From contig CAJQUW010007828.1 in assembly GCA_907163375.1 (NCBI GenBank), positions 1 through 64,000 on the forward strand: 64,000 nt of DNA. Reading direction: 5' to 3'. The notes beneath the pieces are model-generated. The model had not been told where the DNA came from. It was given only the letters and a program-made list of their open reading frames with translations, and made no database searches. This document shows positions 10,533 to 21,485 of the stretch, one piece after another. The position numbers and the translations under genes are program-made. Each line of letters begins with the position of its first letter. Within the stretch, counting starts at the first letter, position 1. The stretch is from Prostheceraeus crozeri (taxonomy: Eukaryota; Platyhelminthes; Polycladida; Euryleptidae).

Positions 10533-11163
10533 GGTACTTATGGGTTATCTCCCCCCACGTTTTCGAATTTGTCTAAAATCTGTAGAAATGAATCAATTGT
10601 CACAAAACTTCAAACACACGTAAGTGAGCTTATTTTCTAGCCACATGCCAAAATCTAAGCAAATCGGAGAAGTACTTTTTGAATTAGCAGCGATAACTTC
10701 AAGTGCAGCGATGTCGACAGCTTGATTTGACTTCTTATGACCTCACCCTCGGAGCAGAAAACACTCGAGGTCAACAAAGTCATTTCCCGACAACTCGTGA
10801 AGCGATGATGACCAGGCCACATCTCTTACATTAATATGCTTGGCTTAAAAAAGGTGTGGCAAGGCAGGGGTCGTGGGAAGATCTGAAATAAAAGTGGATG
10901 AAACGAAGAGGGAGAGAGAACAAAGCACACACGAGTAACAATAATGCGTCGAACAGACGAAGTCAGATGAAGCTGTTGACTTCTCTAAACTTCACGTCAT
11001 CGTCTCTCATGCGAAAAGTATTTGTCTGATCTGCTTGAATTTTTGTATATGGGTAGAAAATATGCTTAAGTATGTCTACCTGAAGTTTGGTGACGATTGA
11101 TTAATTTTGTCAAATTTGAGACAAAAATTTGAAAACCTGGGGGGGAGATAACCCATAAGTACC
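10533..11163. mobile_element. 631-bp element with long inverted repeats
   Basis: The two ends are inverted copies starting GGTACTTATGGGTTATCTCC. Similarity continues imperfectly for about 110-120 bp (tttcaaatttgtc…, atcaatygtcac…, aaacttc…, tattttctacc). No transposase ORF lies between and no clear target duplication is visible. Probably a non-autonomous DNA transposon (MITE) of unassigned superfamily. Confidence 0.7.
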
Positions 11164-11542
11164 AGCATCGATAGAATTAATATATCCAGAGTTCTTACAT
11201 ATTAATAAATAGTGTTACACAGTCATCATCTTTGGTCATCAGCTTTCTTGTTGCAATCTTTCTTGACAACATTTCTTAAATACTTGCATACATGTACTTC
11301 CTGATTATTCACCTGAAAAGTTTGTATTTGAAAAAAGTCTTTGTTGCTATCTTTGACTTCTTTTTTAGACTAGAATAGGGTCTTCTACGGTACTTTATGG
11401 GGAGGAATCAATCACACTTTAAGCGCTTAGGAGGAATCTGTGTAAAAGGGCTGAGAACCATTGGTAAAGCATTGAAAAGTTTCTTTAATAATCACTTCTT
11501 GTTTTTTCAGCGTGTTTTAAGCGTTTTAAACAATTTGTTTAA

Positions 11543-11757
11543 CCTCTTGAGCCCGATGACGTGCGGCGCACGTCATGTGAGCACTTGCGAAGGTGTTCGA
11601 CTAGCAACTGATAACACTGTCCCAACTACCCATGACATGCACTGCAAGTCATCGCTGTATTATGCTGCCATTGTTCGCTCTGCCGCTATGAGCGAGTCAC
11701 GTGAACTGCACGTCATGGGTAGTTGGAGCAGTGTAGCAGATTAAAGCACTCAAGAGG
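11543..11757. mobile_element. piggyBac-like MITE, 215 bp
   Basis: Ends are CCTCTTGAG… and …CTCAAGAGG, with further internal inverted matches (caactacccatgac against gtcatgggtagttg). The left flank is TTAA (11539-11542); the right flank is TTGA (11758-11761), one change from the TTAA duplication of piggyBac insertions. Confidence 0.65.
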
Positions 11758-11837
11758 TTGAAGCTCTGCCCACCCTGGTTTCTGCCTGACCTGACAAAAT
11801 CACTGTAGACCCAAGGATCGAGGCTGAATGACGCTGC

Positions 11838-12100
11838 CGTCACCGATGCAGAGAATGCCATCAAAAAATTGCCTGAGGTCAAGGGTAAGGCAATCAAGGA
11901 GAAATTTCGTGAAGTTGATAAAACACAAGGATTCTCAAGTCCTTCTCTCTATTAAATTAGTGTTGCCTGGTGGAGAGAGCTTGCTCCCGCACAACCTCTT
12001 CAACCGGCTGCCGATCACGAGCGTCGACGACGAGCGTACGTTTTTGAAATGCAAAGCAATTATATCCGACAATTTCGGGGTTCTCCCTACTGTAGTCTAG
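11838..12100 (+). pseudogene. hAT transposase C-terminal relic (copy 2)
   Basis: Second copy of the relic at 1-263, with the same LPITSVDDERTF block and the same final stop. A few base changes, none restoring a longer frame. Confidence 0.45.
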
Positions 12101-12396
12101 ATTCTCTCTGAAAATATTAATGTGCAATTGTTTTTGACAATAAATGGAATTCGATACTTGCATTTTTCTTCTTTGTTGAATTCTAGTATAACCAGAACTC
12201 ATAGATTTATTCAAAGATGAAGAAAAAATGACAAAAAGTTAAAGTACAACAGCTAGGTACAAAAGAAATGATTCTATTGAATTAGCTCAAATTTCTCCGT
12301 GCAGTCTACAAAATAAGTTAAGCTGGTCAATCTATCTCCGTACAACGTGATAGGAGAGCTTGAGCATTTGTCCCTGGATAATGAAACGCCCAGTCG

Positions 12397-12669
12397 CTAG
12401 AAACTCCCTCTTCGCACCTGATGTCCATCATTGTTCATGCGAATTGCTGTCATGTCGCAGATCTTTGATATAGCCGCTGAAGTTTCCTCTGACCAAGTTT
12501 CGTACACCGTCACTGCCATTGGGATACATCGCCTACTCAGTTCGACACATTTCGGTCCATTTTCAGCACGTTTTCTCTTTGAGGCCTCTTCGAGACAGAC
12601 ATCACCATTCGTACTCGCTTCGTCGATGAATTGTTTAGAATTGTTTGGCATTTGTGAGCTAATGAGCAT
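12397..12669 (-). pseudogene. Short coding relic, family uncertain
   Basis: A 90-codon frame with ATGs. Its tail (PMAVTVYETWSEETSAAISK) faintly resembles the C-terminal ETxGxW-(S/G)xEA motif seen in some retroelement polyproteins; I cannot assign it. In copy 1 small insertions break the frame (about 740-800), so no selection is evident. Confidence 0.25.
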
Positions 12670-12823
12670 TATGATGGGATGAAATTAACCTTTTCTGAGC
12701 CCTGCGGAGTCATTATAATTCACAATATAAATTAATTTCTATCAATTTTAAATATTTTGATGATTTTTTTTAAATATTTCGAGGTTTGAAATGAATTAAT
12801 ATTTAAATATTTGATGCCTTTGA

Positions 12824-13682
12824 CAGGGGCGTCGTACTATTGGGGCACGGGGGGGCACGTGCCCCCCTGGGTTATTCTGGTTAGTCCTCTATTAAAGTCT
12901 CTGTCTTCATTATTACAACTGTCAAAAGGACAATGGAAAGAATTTGAACCTCTGTGCGAAATCTTTCGAGAAGATATCCAATACAAAGCTGCATTATCCG
13001 AATATAAACTATTTTGCAATGAAAAGTCTGTATCAGATATTTCTGCTTGTGAAAACTTACAGTCTGTTTATTTGCTATTGATGATTGACAACAAGATGAC
13101 GGCAACATACCCTAATCTGAATATACTTTATCGATTAGCAATGACCGTGCCGGTCACATCAGTATCATGTGAACGTTCTTTCAGCTCTTTGAAATTCGCA
13201 AAATCGGCGCTACGGACCACAATGGATCAAGATCGTTTGAGAGATCTCCTAATTATTGCATCAGAAACCCAAAGAAATCAAAAAGAAGACGTGGCGAGAA
13301 TTAGAGACGTGTTTTGGAATATATGTGATCGATGTTAATCATGTTCTCCAATCAGATTTTGTTCTCAATTTCAATAAACGTATGTTTTAATCAATTGCTT
13401 TTCATTAAACTATCAAATACGTGTAGATAGATACGGTTACTACAAAAAGTAGGACTACACTACAATCAAAATTGAATAAAACCTACTGTTTCCTTTTTAA
13501 CTTTGGATATTATCTTACCTCTTGATATTATTTATGTTAGCTTTCCTTTTCAAAGCCTATATTACCTTTTTATCACGCAAAAATGAGTAGCAGTACGGGT
13601 ACATATTTCACTGTGACTACTTAGTCTGTCAAATTTTGCACTATTGTGCCCCCCTTGAGGAATCGGGCGCACTACGCCCCTG
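12824..13682 (+). mobile_element. Internally deleted hAT element (copy 2), 859 bp
   Basis: Same insertion as in copy 1: ends CAGGGGCGTCGTAC and (reverse) CAGGGGCGTAGTGC, flanked by gcctttga at 12816-12823 and 13683-13690. Shorter by about 100 bp than copy 1. The insertion predates the duplication, since both copies share site and duplication. Confidence 0.93.
12888..13338 (+). pseudogene. hAT transposase C-terminal fragment (copy 2), frame intact
   Basis: Here the fragment is one open frame covering the helical stretch (SKGQWKEFEPLCEIFRED) and the dimerisation domain (YPNLNILYRLAMTVPVTSVS, CERSFSSLKF). The frame stays open leftward into the terminal repeat, so its ATG at about 12811 is not a real start. 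It lacks the zinc finger and the catalytic residues upstream. Copy 1 is broken by the extra segment. It could act at most as a dimerisation-only peptide. Confidence 0.8.
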
Positions 13683-13761
13683 GCCTTTGACTAAATATTT
13701 TTCCAAACCGTAGCATCTAAATGTGGTACGCATTTCATGTCACATCATTATGGAATGCTGA

Positions 13762-13947
13762 ATGTATATTGCATTTAACATCAATTCTCCCGAGTCAGTG
13801 CCATTCCACAAGATTATGAACAAACCCTTCATCAGTTGGTTACGAATACAATGTTCAAAATCGGCAGTTTCCGATTTTGACTCTATTAAGGAAAGTGCTC
13901 GAAATTTAAACGATCAGCGTTCGTACAACAAGTGCAAAGCTGGATAA
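13762..13947 (+). CDS. Short ORF of unknown function (copy 2)
   Basis: Counterpart of 2039-2224; 61 codons, one Arg-to-Cys change. No family recognised; possibly chance. Confidence 0.15.
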   Translation: MYIAFNINSPESVPFHKIMNKPFISWLRIQCSKSAVSDFDSIKESARNLNDQRSYNKCKAG

Positions 13948-14036
13948 ACACACAGACAGTTAATTTTCATCATCTAAATAAACCCTACATTCAGGAAGAG
14001 CAGTATACAGTCAGCAGAGGGGTCATTGTCGTACGG

Positions 14037-14885
14037 TTATGAATACTTTTGAATCCACTGGCGCACGCTGGAGACTCTCATGAATAGAGTTTGCATGGGA
14101 ATCTCCTCTCCACAAGGATGGTTTCCGGCTTCGACAAGTCCGGCCAGATATTCTCTCCCATCTTCGCTGCGACAAACCAGAGGTGACCCAGAGTCCCCAA
14201 AGCATGGAGAACCTCTCGTTTTTCCTCCTTCAACCACTTGTTCGGTGCACATCATAGAGGGAATCGGCGTGATTTCGCCGAAACATTTGGATTCTTTCAC
14301 AATCTTCACCAGGCCTTGCCGAGCGAGCATGGGAAAGATCTCCGCGGTGGCATTCTTGGAGTCAGGGTACTTGTAGCGACCCCAGCCCATGGGTATACAG
14401 CGATCACCAATCTTTGGAACTAATTTGCCTGCTAGATCCGTTCCAAGTAATGCATAGTCGATCTCGGGTGTCTTTTTGATGTGCTTCGTTGTCTTTAGAA
14501 TCAAATAATCGATCGGAGCTGAGAGAATATTCGAGTTCTTCATTCCAAGCCACTTGTATTGACTCGGAAAGTTCTCCGGCCAAATCACTTGACGAATGCC
14601 GACTCGAACCGCCGATTGTCCACCGCGTGGATGTTGATTCCTTGTGCCCAATAAGGCACTGACTCGGTAGGGCTGCGCCGGATTCACCCACACCAAAGGA
14701 AAGCAATGAGCAACGGTCAAGATCGTGTCCGAATTTATCAGCGCCCCTCCACACTTATGATTGCGATCCCATTGTAGAGATACAAGGAAGGGGAAACGAT
14801 GATTTTTGGGCAGCACTGTACCATTGATGATGGCTGATGCGCATGAAATAACAGTTAGAAGGAGAAATGTCACAAACAGCTGCAT
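14037..14885 (-). CDS. Secreted chymotrypsin-fold serine protease (copy 2)
   Basis: 282 residues, identical to the copy at 2314-3162 except Gln for His at residue 265, close to the pocket segment. Signal peptide 1-18, mature start IINGT, His60, Asp126 and Ser232 all present. The TATA box and upstream region are duplicated too, so both copies are probably expressed alike. I see one replacement and three silent changes between the copies. Confidence 0.92.
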   Translation of the reverse strand: MQLFVTFLLLTVISCASAIINGTVLPKNHRFPFLVSLQWDRNHKCGGALINSDTILTVAHCFPLVWVNPAQPYRVSALLGTRNQHPRGGQSAVRVGIRQVIWPENFPSQYKWLGMKNSNILSAPIDYLILKTTKHIKKTPEIDYALLGTDLAGKLVPKIGDRCIPMGWGRYKYPDSKNATAEIFPMLARQGLVKIVKESKCFGEITPIPSMMCTEQVVEGGKTRGSPCFGDSGSPLVCRSEDGREYLAGLVEAGNHPCGEEIPMQTLFMRVSSVRQWIQKYS

Positions 14886-15000
14886 GTTCGTGGGATGATG
14901 ATAACTGCGACACCATCGTATTTATACCGCTGATAATTACTTCAAACAATTAACTTCTGTTTCATTGAGAAAGAGAACTGACGCTTTTATTTTGATTGTA

Positions 15001-15156
15001 ATGATCGTCGCTATTTTACGAATATCCGGCGTTTACATCAATGGCACATGCAGAGAGGAAAAACTGACAATTGATGTCGCGCTTAGAATCACACGTTTGT
15101 GGAAATACTATGCTGAGAATTCTGGACAATATGATGGCCTGGCGTCGTGTTTATAG
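15001..15156 (+). CDS. Small ORF divergent from the protease gene (copy 2)
   Basis: Identical in protein to 3278-3433, with the same 5' neighbour. Hydrophobic N-terminus; function unknown; may be chance. Confidence 0.2.
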   Translation: MIVAILRISGVYINGTCREEKLTIDVALRITRLWKYYAENSGQYDGLASCL

Positions 15157-15477
15157 CCTTTCAGACTTCAAATATGCAACTTTATGTAATAAATGAAAAC
15201 TACAAATGAGAAGAGAAATGTTGACAACAGTGCAAGTTCATGTACTGTACACAGCATTTCCGTGTTTTCCCGGATCCTCGTGTTCGCTGCTGTGTTATCA
15301 AAGCAGAAAATTGTTTCCTGATGTTCACAGGAATAGAACATCACATTCTGCACCTCACCCGCTAAAGAGCTGTTACTATGATCGAAATCGAGATTGAACG
15401 AAGAGCAAAATATTGTGCACTCTTTCAGTCTTTTCAGCAATTCTGTATGTTCCCCAGTTACGTTAGCAGTAATTTTA

Positions 15478-15923
15478 CACTAGGTGACATGCCACGCGTG
15501 ATTCACGCGTAATTACGGAACACCCCAAACATCCGTGGTTGAGGACATTCTATTCTTCTACCCGCGTACATGCGCGCTGCACTATAAGAGTCAGAAATCA
15601 CTTGATCTGATGCTGTTAAAACATGGGAAATGTTTATGAATACACGCGGGCGAGTGTTTATAGTTTGCGCGTCGTCTATGGTTGTCTGCGCTGCCGCTTG
15701 AACCACAAGATGAACCGCCAAGCATGGTCTGTCTTCCCTGAGCATGAAATTGAGGTCCTATCACATTGTTTAGCCTCTGATACATGCAGACGCAAAGTCT
15801 ATATAACAGGACTGCCAACTATACTAACTTATATAACTTATATTGCAGCAATATCCCGCATAGCCACGGATGTTTGGGGTCATGTGTAATTACGCGTGAT
15901 TGAGCTTGGCATGTCACCTAGTG
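15478..15923. mobile_element. TA-flanked non-autonomous DNA transposon (copy 2)
   Basis: Same element as 3756-4198, with the same CACTAGGTGACATGCC ends and TA flanks, and a small insertion (about 3 bp) relative to copy 1. Confidence 0.8.
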
Positions 15924-18067
15924 TAGTTACGTATCTTTTTCACCGCACTTGTTAATTCAGGGTTGAAACTTGAATTCTTCTTTCCGATGGTTTGGATTTT
16001 GGGAATCTGTCAGAATTTGATATAGTGGGCCTACGGCTTTGATGATGTTTTGAAAATCATTTGATATAAAGATGTCTCAAGAAAACATGTTGCGAGTATT
16101 TTTAACTGCATTGGGATAGTCAAGTCGCGTTGAATATCATTTTTATTCAGGGATCCAATGAAACTGACAATTTTGCTTGTCCAGCTATTTTGAGCAATGT
16201 TATGAGATTATTTCTGTCATTCATATAATAGGCCTAAATACATACATGCAGATGCATTCCTGGAGGAATGAACATGCTAATCATCATTTCATTTGTACTT
16301 CGTCAATCATTTCTGAGTGATTTGAATTGATTAAGGTGCTTTATTCCGAAAGAAATTGACAAAAATTAACGGTTTTCAAAAAGCGCCCTTACAATAAAGC
16401 CCAAAATTTTGTATGTTCTCATTGGGTATATATGATAAAAATTGAGTTGTTTAAATTAGAAAAACATTGAAACCTAAACTCAGAAATAATTGCGTCGTAG
16501 CTATACCATAGCTTTTGAGTAACATCATATGCATGCGCAGTAGGAGTCGCAATACCGGTATTACCGGTGCCGGTTTTGCATGTTTTTTATAATACTGAAA
16601 ACCGGCTTTGCGATTTCAAAATGTCGCTTTATTTTTCTGCTTCGTTTTTGTTGTTAAATTTGCCGGGCTATCTGAATATCGAGGAGACAGGATCTATTAG
16701 AAATACTTCATGCATTCACTCGCTTGAAAAATAGAAAGTACTCGCAGCACTAAAGATTCTGTAGCAGTGATTTTTTAGGCTTGTTCTCCCATGAAGTTGC
16801 ATTACATCAAGGGATGAAGATTGTGCTCATATTTTCTTTAAACCCGATTTTTTTTATCGACTTCATGTCTTATTTGTTACGGTTTGATATTGATCAATCG
16901 CCCGTATGCCAATCTGTTCACCAAAGAATGAATTATTCAAAGAACTTGATACTTTTAGTACAAGTATTGCAATTCATGAAGTACGATATCTAGCTGAAAG
17001 CAGTCCAAGATCGCAGTACGAAAAATGGCTGTTGTAAAGTCTTCAAAATCCTCAATTAAGACTAGAGGAAACCTTATAAAGATAAACCCGAAGAGATTTT
17101 ATTTTATCATATTCTCTATTGAGTTACCAAACAGTCGATCGATCATCATCAGTGGCAAATTAACAGTTAGCTTATGAACATTATTCAAAAAACTTTAAGC
17201 TCAAATTCTAGCTATGGCCTGCATGTGCATCACCATAGAGTAAGTATATTAGGTAGAGTAACAACTGAGCATTTATTAAATCCCCTTTGTGCATACAGTT
17301 TCGATTTTATTAAATGAACTCGAATGATGCCCAGTATCACATGTGAGATGTGAAAATCTTTGCACGTTTGGAGAAATTTTGGATTTGGCTGATTGTGATA
17401 GCAATATAATATCATTTTACAAATCATCCGTGTCATGTCATCCTGTGTGGAAGTTCGCTAAATTAGCAATCCGATGGGTTACTATCACTATAATACTATA
17501 GGCTTATCAATAAGAGTACTTTCTTGAGCGTGATCAAGCTATAACCTGTCACTGGAAGAACAAAATAGACTGACAATGATCACACCTAACTTAGATGTAA
17601 ATGGGTCCGCATTATCATTCAGACTTGAGTGAATCATAAAACTGCTAAATGTAAAAAGGTGTTCGTTTGATCTAAGCAGTATTTTTTTAAATCAAAGAAA
17701 TAAACTTTGCTGCACTCAACAGAAGCTAAACCCCCCCCCTCTGCAATTCTCTTCTGCTAGAGAAAAAAATCTCGTCTGCGAAGCTTCATGAACAGAGATC
17801 AACCATCTCACGATCGGTGGCTGTCAGATACGCACACGGCGCATGTCAAATGAACTGATTAGACCCTTGGTGGTCTTATTCGCATGTTAATATTGAACAT
17901 CAAAGGTTGGCCATTGATAGGGCAGTTCTTCGACATCAGAATAGCCCATCAATCATTTACAATGACAAATTTCCTTCAAAGTCAAAACAAAGACAATCAA
18001 TGTCAACGTTTGTACTCTAAAGTACTGCCCTATCAATGACCAACGTGTTTGCAACCGACAATATGTA

Positions 18068-18376
18068 GTGTATGAAATTAAATGTCTCAATTGCAATCAA
18101 ATCTATACTGGCAGTACGATACGAAAACTTCACATCCGAAACAAGGAACATTTAACACAACAAAGTTTGTCAGTACATAGACATTTAATAAATTGTCAAT
18201 TGGAACAAAATAATAACTGGAGAACAAACGTAAAAGTGATCGGACATCACAAAGATCCCATCAATCTCCGATTTCTTGAAAACATTATAATTCAACAAAG
18301 AAAGCCGACCATTAATTCCCACGAAGAGAGCCGTGCAGTGGACAATTTAATTATTTGGTACTATGCACCTTCCTAG
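18068..18376 (+). pseudogene. Penelope-like GIY-YIG endonuclease fragment (copy 2)
   Basis: Same protein as at 6343-6651, including the IYTGST core and the LENIIIQQRKPTINSHEE tail. 5'-truncated, with no reverse transcriptase nearby. Confidence 0.75.
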
Positions 18377-18557
18377 ACTTTTCTACCCGGCTAATAATCC
18401 TACGTAGCTGATACGTAGCAATCGGTGACAAACGTTCCAGAGCGTACCGTAGCAAGTTGGTTGGTGGCAGTGCGCAGCAGCTACGTAGCTGATGATACTT
18501 ATCCTACTACTTACAGCAGATTTTCAGCACTTTGACGTTTCGCCTATCAGAGCGTTG

Positions 18558-18670
18558 CTGCTCGGTTGCTTCTACGTAGCAAAAAAACGTTGCGGATACG
18601 TAGCAGTCGGTAGCTGCTCGGTTGCTTCTACGTAGCAAAAAAACGTTGCGGATACGTAGCAGTCGGTAGC
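18558..18670. repeat. 57-bp tandem repeat (copy 2)
   Basis: Two units with the same words as 6833-6946; a homopolymer A-run is one or two bases shorter. Confidence 0.65.
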
Positions 18671-19280
18671 TGAAACGTAGTACAATGCAGATGCGTAGAA
18701 GTCCTCAGCTGAAACGTATAGCTAATTATCTATGAATATAGAGAGATATCCTCAGACTAACAAATCAAGCACATAAATTCGACTTAGCAGGTGCAGACGC
18801 TGCGTTTCGCCCTACAAGCGCTCGTCAGGGCCGCTCGGAATCGTCCAAAATACCTTGAACTATCTAATTTAATGATATTAATATATCAACTTCATTGAAT
18901 CACAACTTTGAAAGCAAAGAGTTGGAGAAAGCCACAAGGACACGATGATATAATGTCTAATGGTTGAACTCGTTGAAGGACAGCACAACTATAGTTCAGG
19001 TGATAGGTTGCTGTGTTTCTAGGCATTTCAAGCTAGTTTGGACCATTCCGAACCGCCTTGACGAGTAGCGTCTACGTCTACCTGGGCAATTTTGTGCTTA
19101 AATTGCTCAAGTCTGTGGACAATAGTTCATCTTTCTATTCATTGCCCAGGCGAACTGACACCTTGCACTATATTCACATACACTTATCACCGTGTAACCA
19201 ACAACATGCTGATCCGCATAAAGTATGTGATTGAAGTGTTTGCGATTTAGTGTGACTCAACACTCTCCAATTATAGTAAC

Positions 19281-20228
19281 TTCAAAAGCACACGCGAAAA
19301 GTGCCTATTAAATAACAGCATGTTATGAACAGACTTGTGTCAATTACTCAATTATGGTAACCATTATCAACGAGGACATGCATGTCGAGTGAATATTCAA
19401 CTACTGATCTGAAAAGTAATTGAAATTACTTATCAATTACATGGCTAAAAATGTGATTACAAATTACTTATCAGAAAATGAAATTGATTACAGCTACTAA
19501 TGACAGCAGGTGTAATTTCAATTACAACATAAGTCTGGCAATGAGTCTGTACACACTTGGTACACATTAACTGGAGTGTAGGTCCCCGGCAGAAAATCAG
19601 GTGGATTAAATCCGGATTAAATCTGAATGTCTCTTGAAAGAGTGTGAATCACTGAATATGTGAGACATTTCCTAATTCATTGTGAAATGCCATAATATTT
19701 CTACTTCTAATATGTAAACCTAGATAGAAAATGAAATTTGTCTTGATCGCCACTTTTTCACGAATTCAGAAACTCGATGTCCAGCAAATCTGCATATGCC
19801 TAACATCGAATCGGTGCCTCTCAAAACTCAAAATTGAAAGGTTTAATTTTTATGACGGAAATTCACCATCTCACTCACTCTCTCATCAACTACTCCTCTC
19901 GATAGTTATTTTAATCAGCTCTTAAGTTTTTTACTCTCCGCTCTAATTTTATGATGATGACACCTTGTATGACAACCTAGTAACCAATTATATAGTAAAT
20001 TCAGTTTGCTCGTAGTAGTATACTTTGCATCTGAATCTGCAGAAGTGATCTTGAAAGCTTTACCACAGCCAAGTTTCGTTGTGCAATCTCCCCGCCCTTC
20101 TCGCTTCACTCGCTATCCATCCTTCGGCCGCATTCGTCTTTGTCCGGGTTCGCCTGTCGACAGCTGATACAGGTGGATCGATGATGCGCTGACACCTCTC
20201 ACGTGCAGCCATAGACAAGCGTGCAGCG
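19281..20228. other. Spacer, no gene seen
   Basis: About 19400-19530 is a run of aattac/gtaatt words on both strands (for example attacttatcaattacatggc), the style of some hAT ends, but I cannot delimit an element. Nothing else is supported. Confidence 0.35.
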
Positions 20229-20258
20229 CAGGGGCGTAGCCAAGGGGGGGGGCAACCA
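20229..20258 (+). mobile_element. Left end of a hAT-type element
   Basis: CAGGGGCGTAGCCAAGGGGG is a typical end of ZMYM1-type hAT elements. The most likely partner is the opposite-facing end CTGGCTACGCCCCTG at 49107-49121: the first 14 bases match, and a hAT transposase pseudogene lies between them. The flanking 8-mers (gtgcagcg and tctaacag) do not match, so the pairing is unproven. Confidence 0.5.
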
Positions 20259-20884
20259 GGGCCATGGACTCCCAAACATTTAAGTAGTATTAAAAATTAT
20301 TTGTAAATTTTAAATTTGAATTTTAAAATATATTCTTAACAATTCTCATTGCACATCGACATGTATTATTTCTATTTGAAGTACTGCGAACTAACTTAGA
20401 TTAAGAGGTGCGACTTTCCTCATCTTTGTTAATGCAGTTACATCCAGATTAATCATCGAAGAAACATGTGGAACAAGTCAAATGACATGATTCAGCAAAA
20501 GTTTGGCAAGCGGACGAAGCTTGTGTCAATTTAAGTACTTCACAAGGACCTGACATGATGTGCACATGTCTCATGAAAGATTAAATCAATCAACAGTAGC
20601 CATTCTTATCCCCCTGTGGAAGTCGGCCACAGCGAGCTTTCCCCTAAACTCTACAAGTCTTAGCGAATTCTGCACGCACGCGCGTTCTGCTTTGCTTCTG
20701 ACTTTCGATCCTATGAGCATACAGAACGTACATTGCCGTGATACTATTCGTTCTTGATAACTTTGAAAACGATGACAACTGAATGGAAAATTACATTACA
20801 AGTTGAAGTTTAGTACTCTCATATTTCACTATCTGCGGATATCGAATTTGAAAGAGTAAGTATTATTATTCATGCATTATTCGA

Positions 20885-21485
20885 GGTCAGCGGTGCAATC
20901 ACAGAATTAGATTCATCTGCGCGTGTCTTCGGTTTCCTAGAAAGGAAGAATTGTATGCAACCTTAATGTCGAAATGGCACATCAACTTGCTCCTTCTCGA
21001 ATGGATAATTCGTGTATCGCTTGCTATTGGAAATGGCAAACAATAAGCTGTCAGCAGAGGACACTAGAGCCAGTGAGAGATGCATGCGTGCTGTGATATC
21101 ACTTCGCACACACCGAAACACACATCGATGCCTTGCTTCGATTCAGTGTATGCACTATACAGTGAGAAATGCCGAGCAGAGGATGTGAAATCATCAAGTG
21201 AACTAATTTTCGTACACCTGCTATTTTCTTCAATAATGATCGGAAGGGCCAACATTATGGAGAAAACTTGTGGGCAATGATCTGAATTCTTCGAATCTGA
21301 AGGAATTGTGGCAATCGAAGCACTTTGCTGGAACTCACATTAATCCGCAAGCGACGCACGACTTTTTTTCCTATCTCTGTAAGGTATTAGGAATTCTTTC
21401 TTGCCCACTTAATAGGTTCCTCTATGTGCCGTCAGTTTCGTATTAATCACACTTCTAGCAAACCGAAGCAGATAAACAAAATATT
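20885..21485 (+). repeat. 0.6-kb interspersed repeat, member 1
   Basis: Highly similar to 58862-59465 in the same orientation (shared blocks ggtttcctagaaaggaagaa, cgtgtatcgcttgctattgg, aaatgccgagcagaggatg) and to 57140-57670 in inverted orientation. Its 3' end is agcagataaacaaaatattt. No coding capacity and no clear inverted ends. Confidence 0.8.

Larger units (their letters stand above)
11838..19280. repeat. Direct segmental duplication, copy 2
   Basis: Near-identical to 1-7556. The match ends at 19280 (…ttatagtaac); beyond it (ttcaaaagc…) the sequence is unrelated to that after copy 1. Between the protease genes I count four base differences in 849, three synonymous, so the duplication is recent. 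Confidence 0.95.

Noticed and set aside
12811-12887. N-terminal part of the open frame in the copy-2 hAT element
   Set aside because: It reads through the hAT terminal repeat and flanking DNA, so it is not real coding sequence.
20229-20260. G-run as a telomere- or quadruplex-type signal
   Set aside because: Better explained as the G-rich subterminal part of a hAT end.
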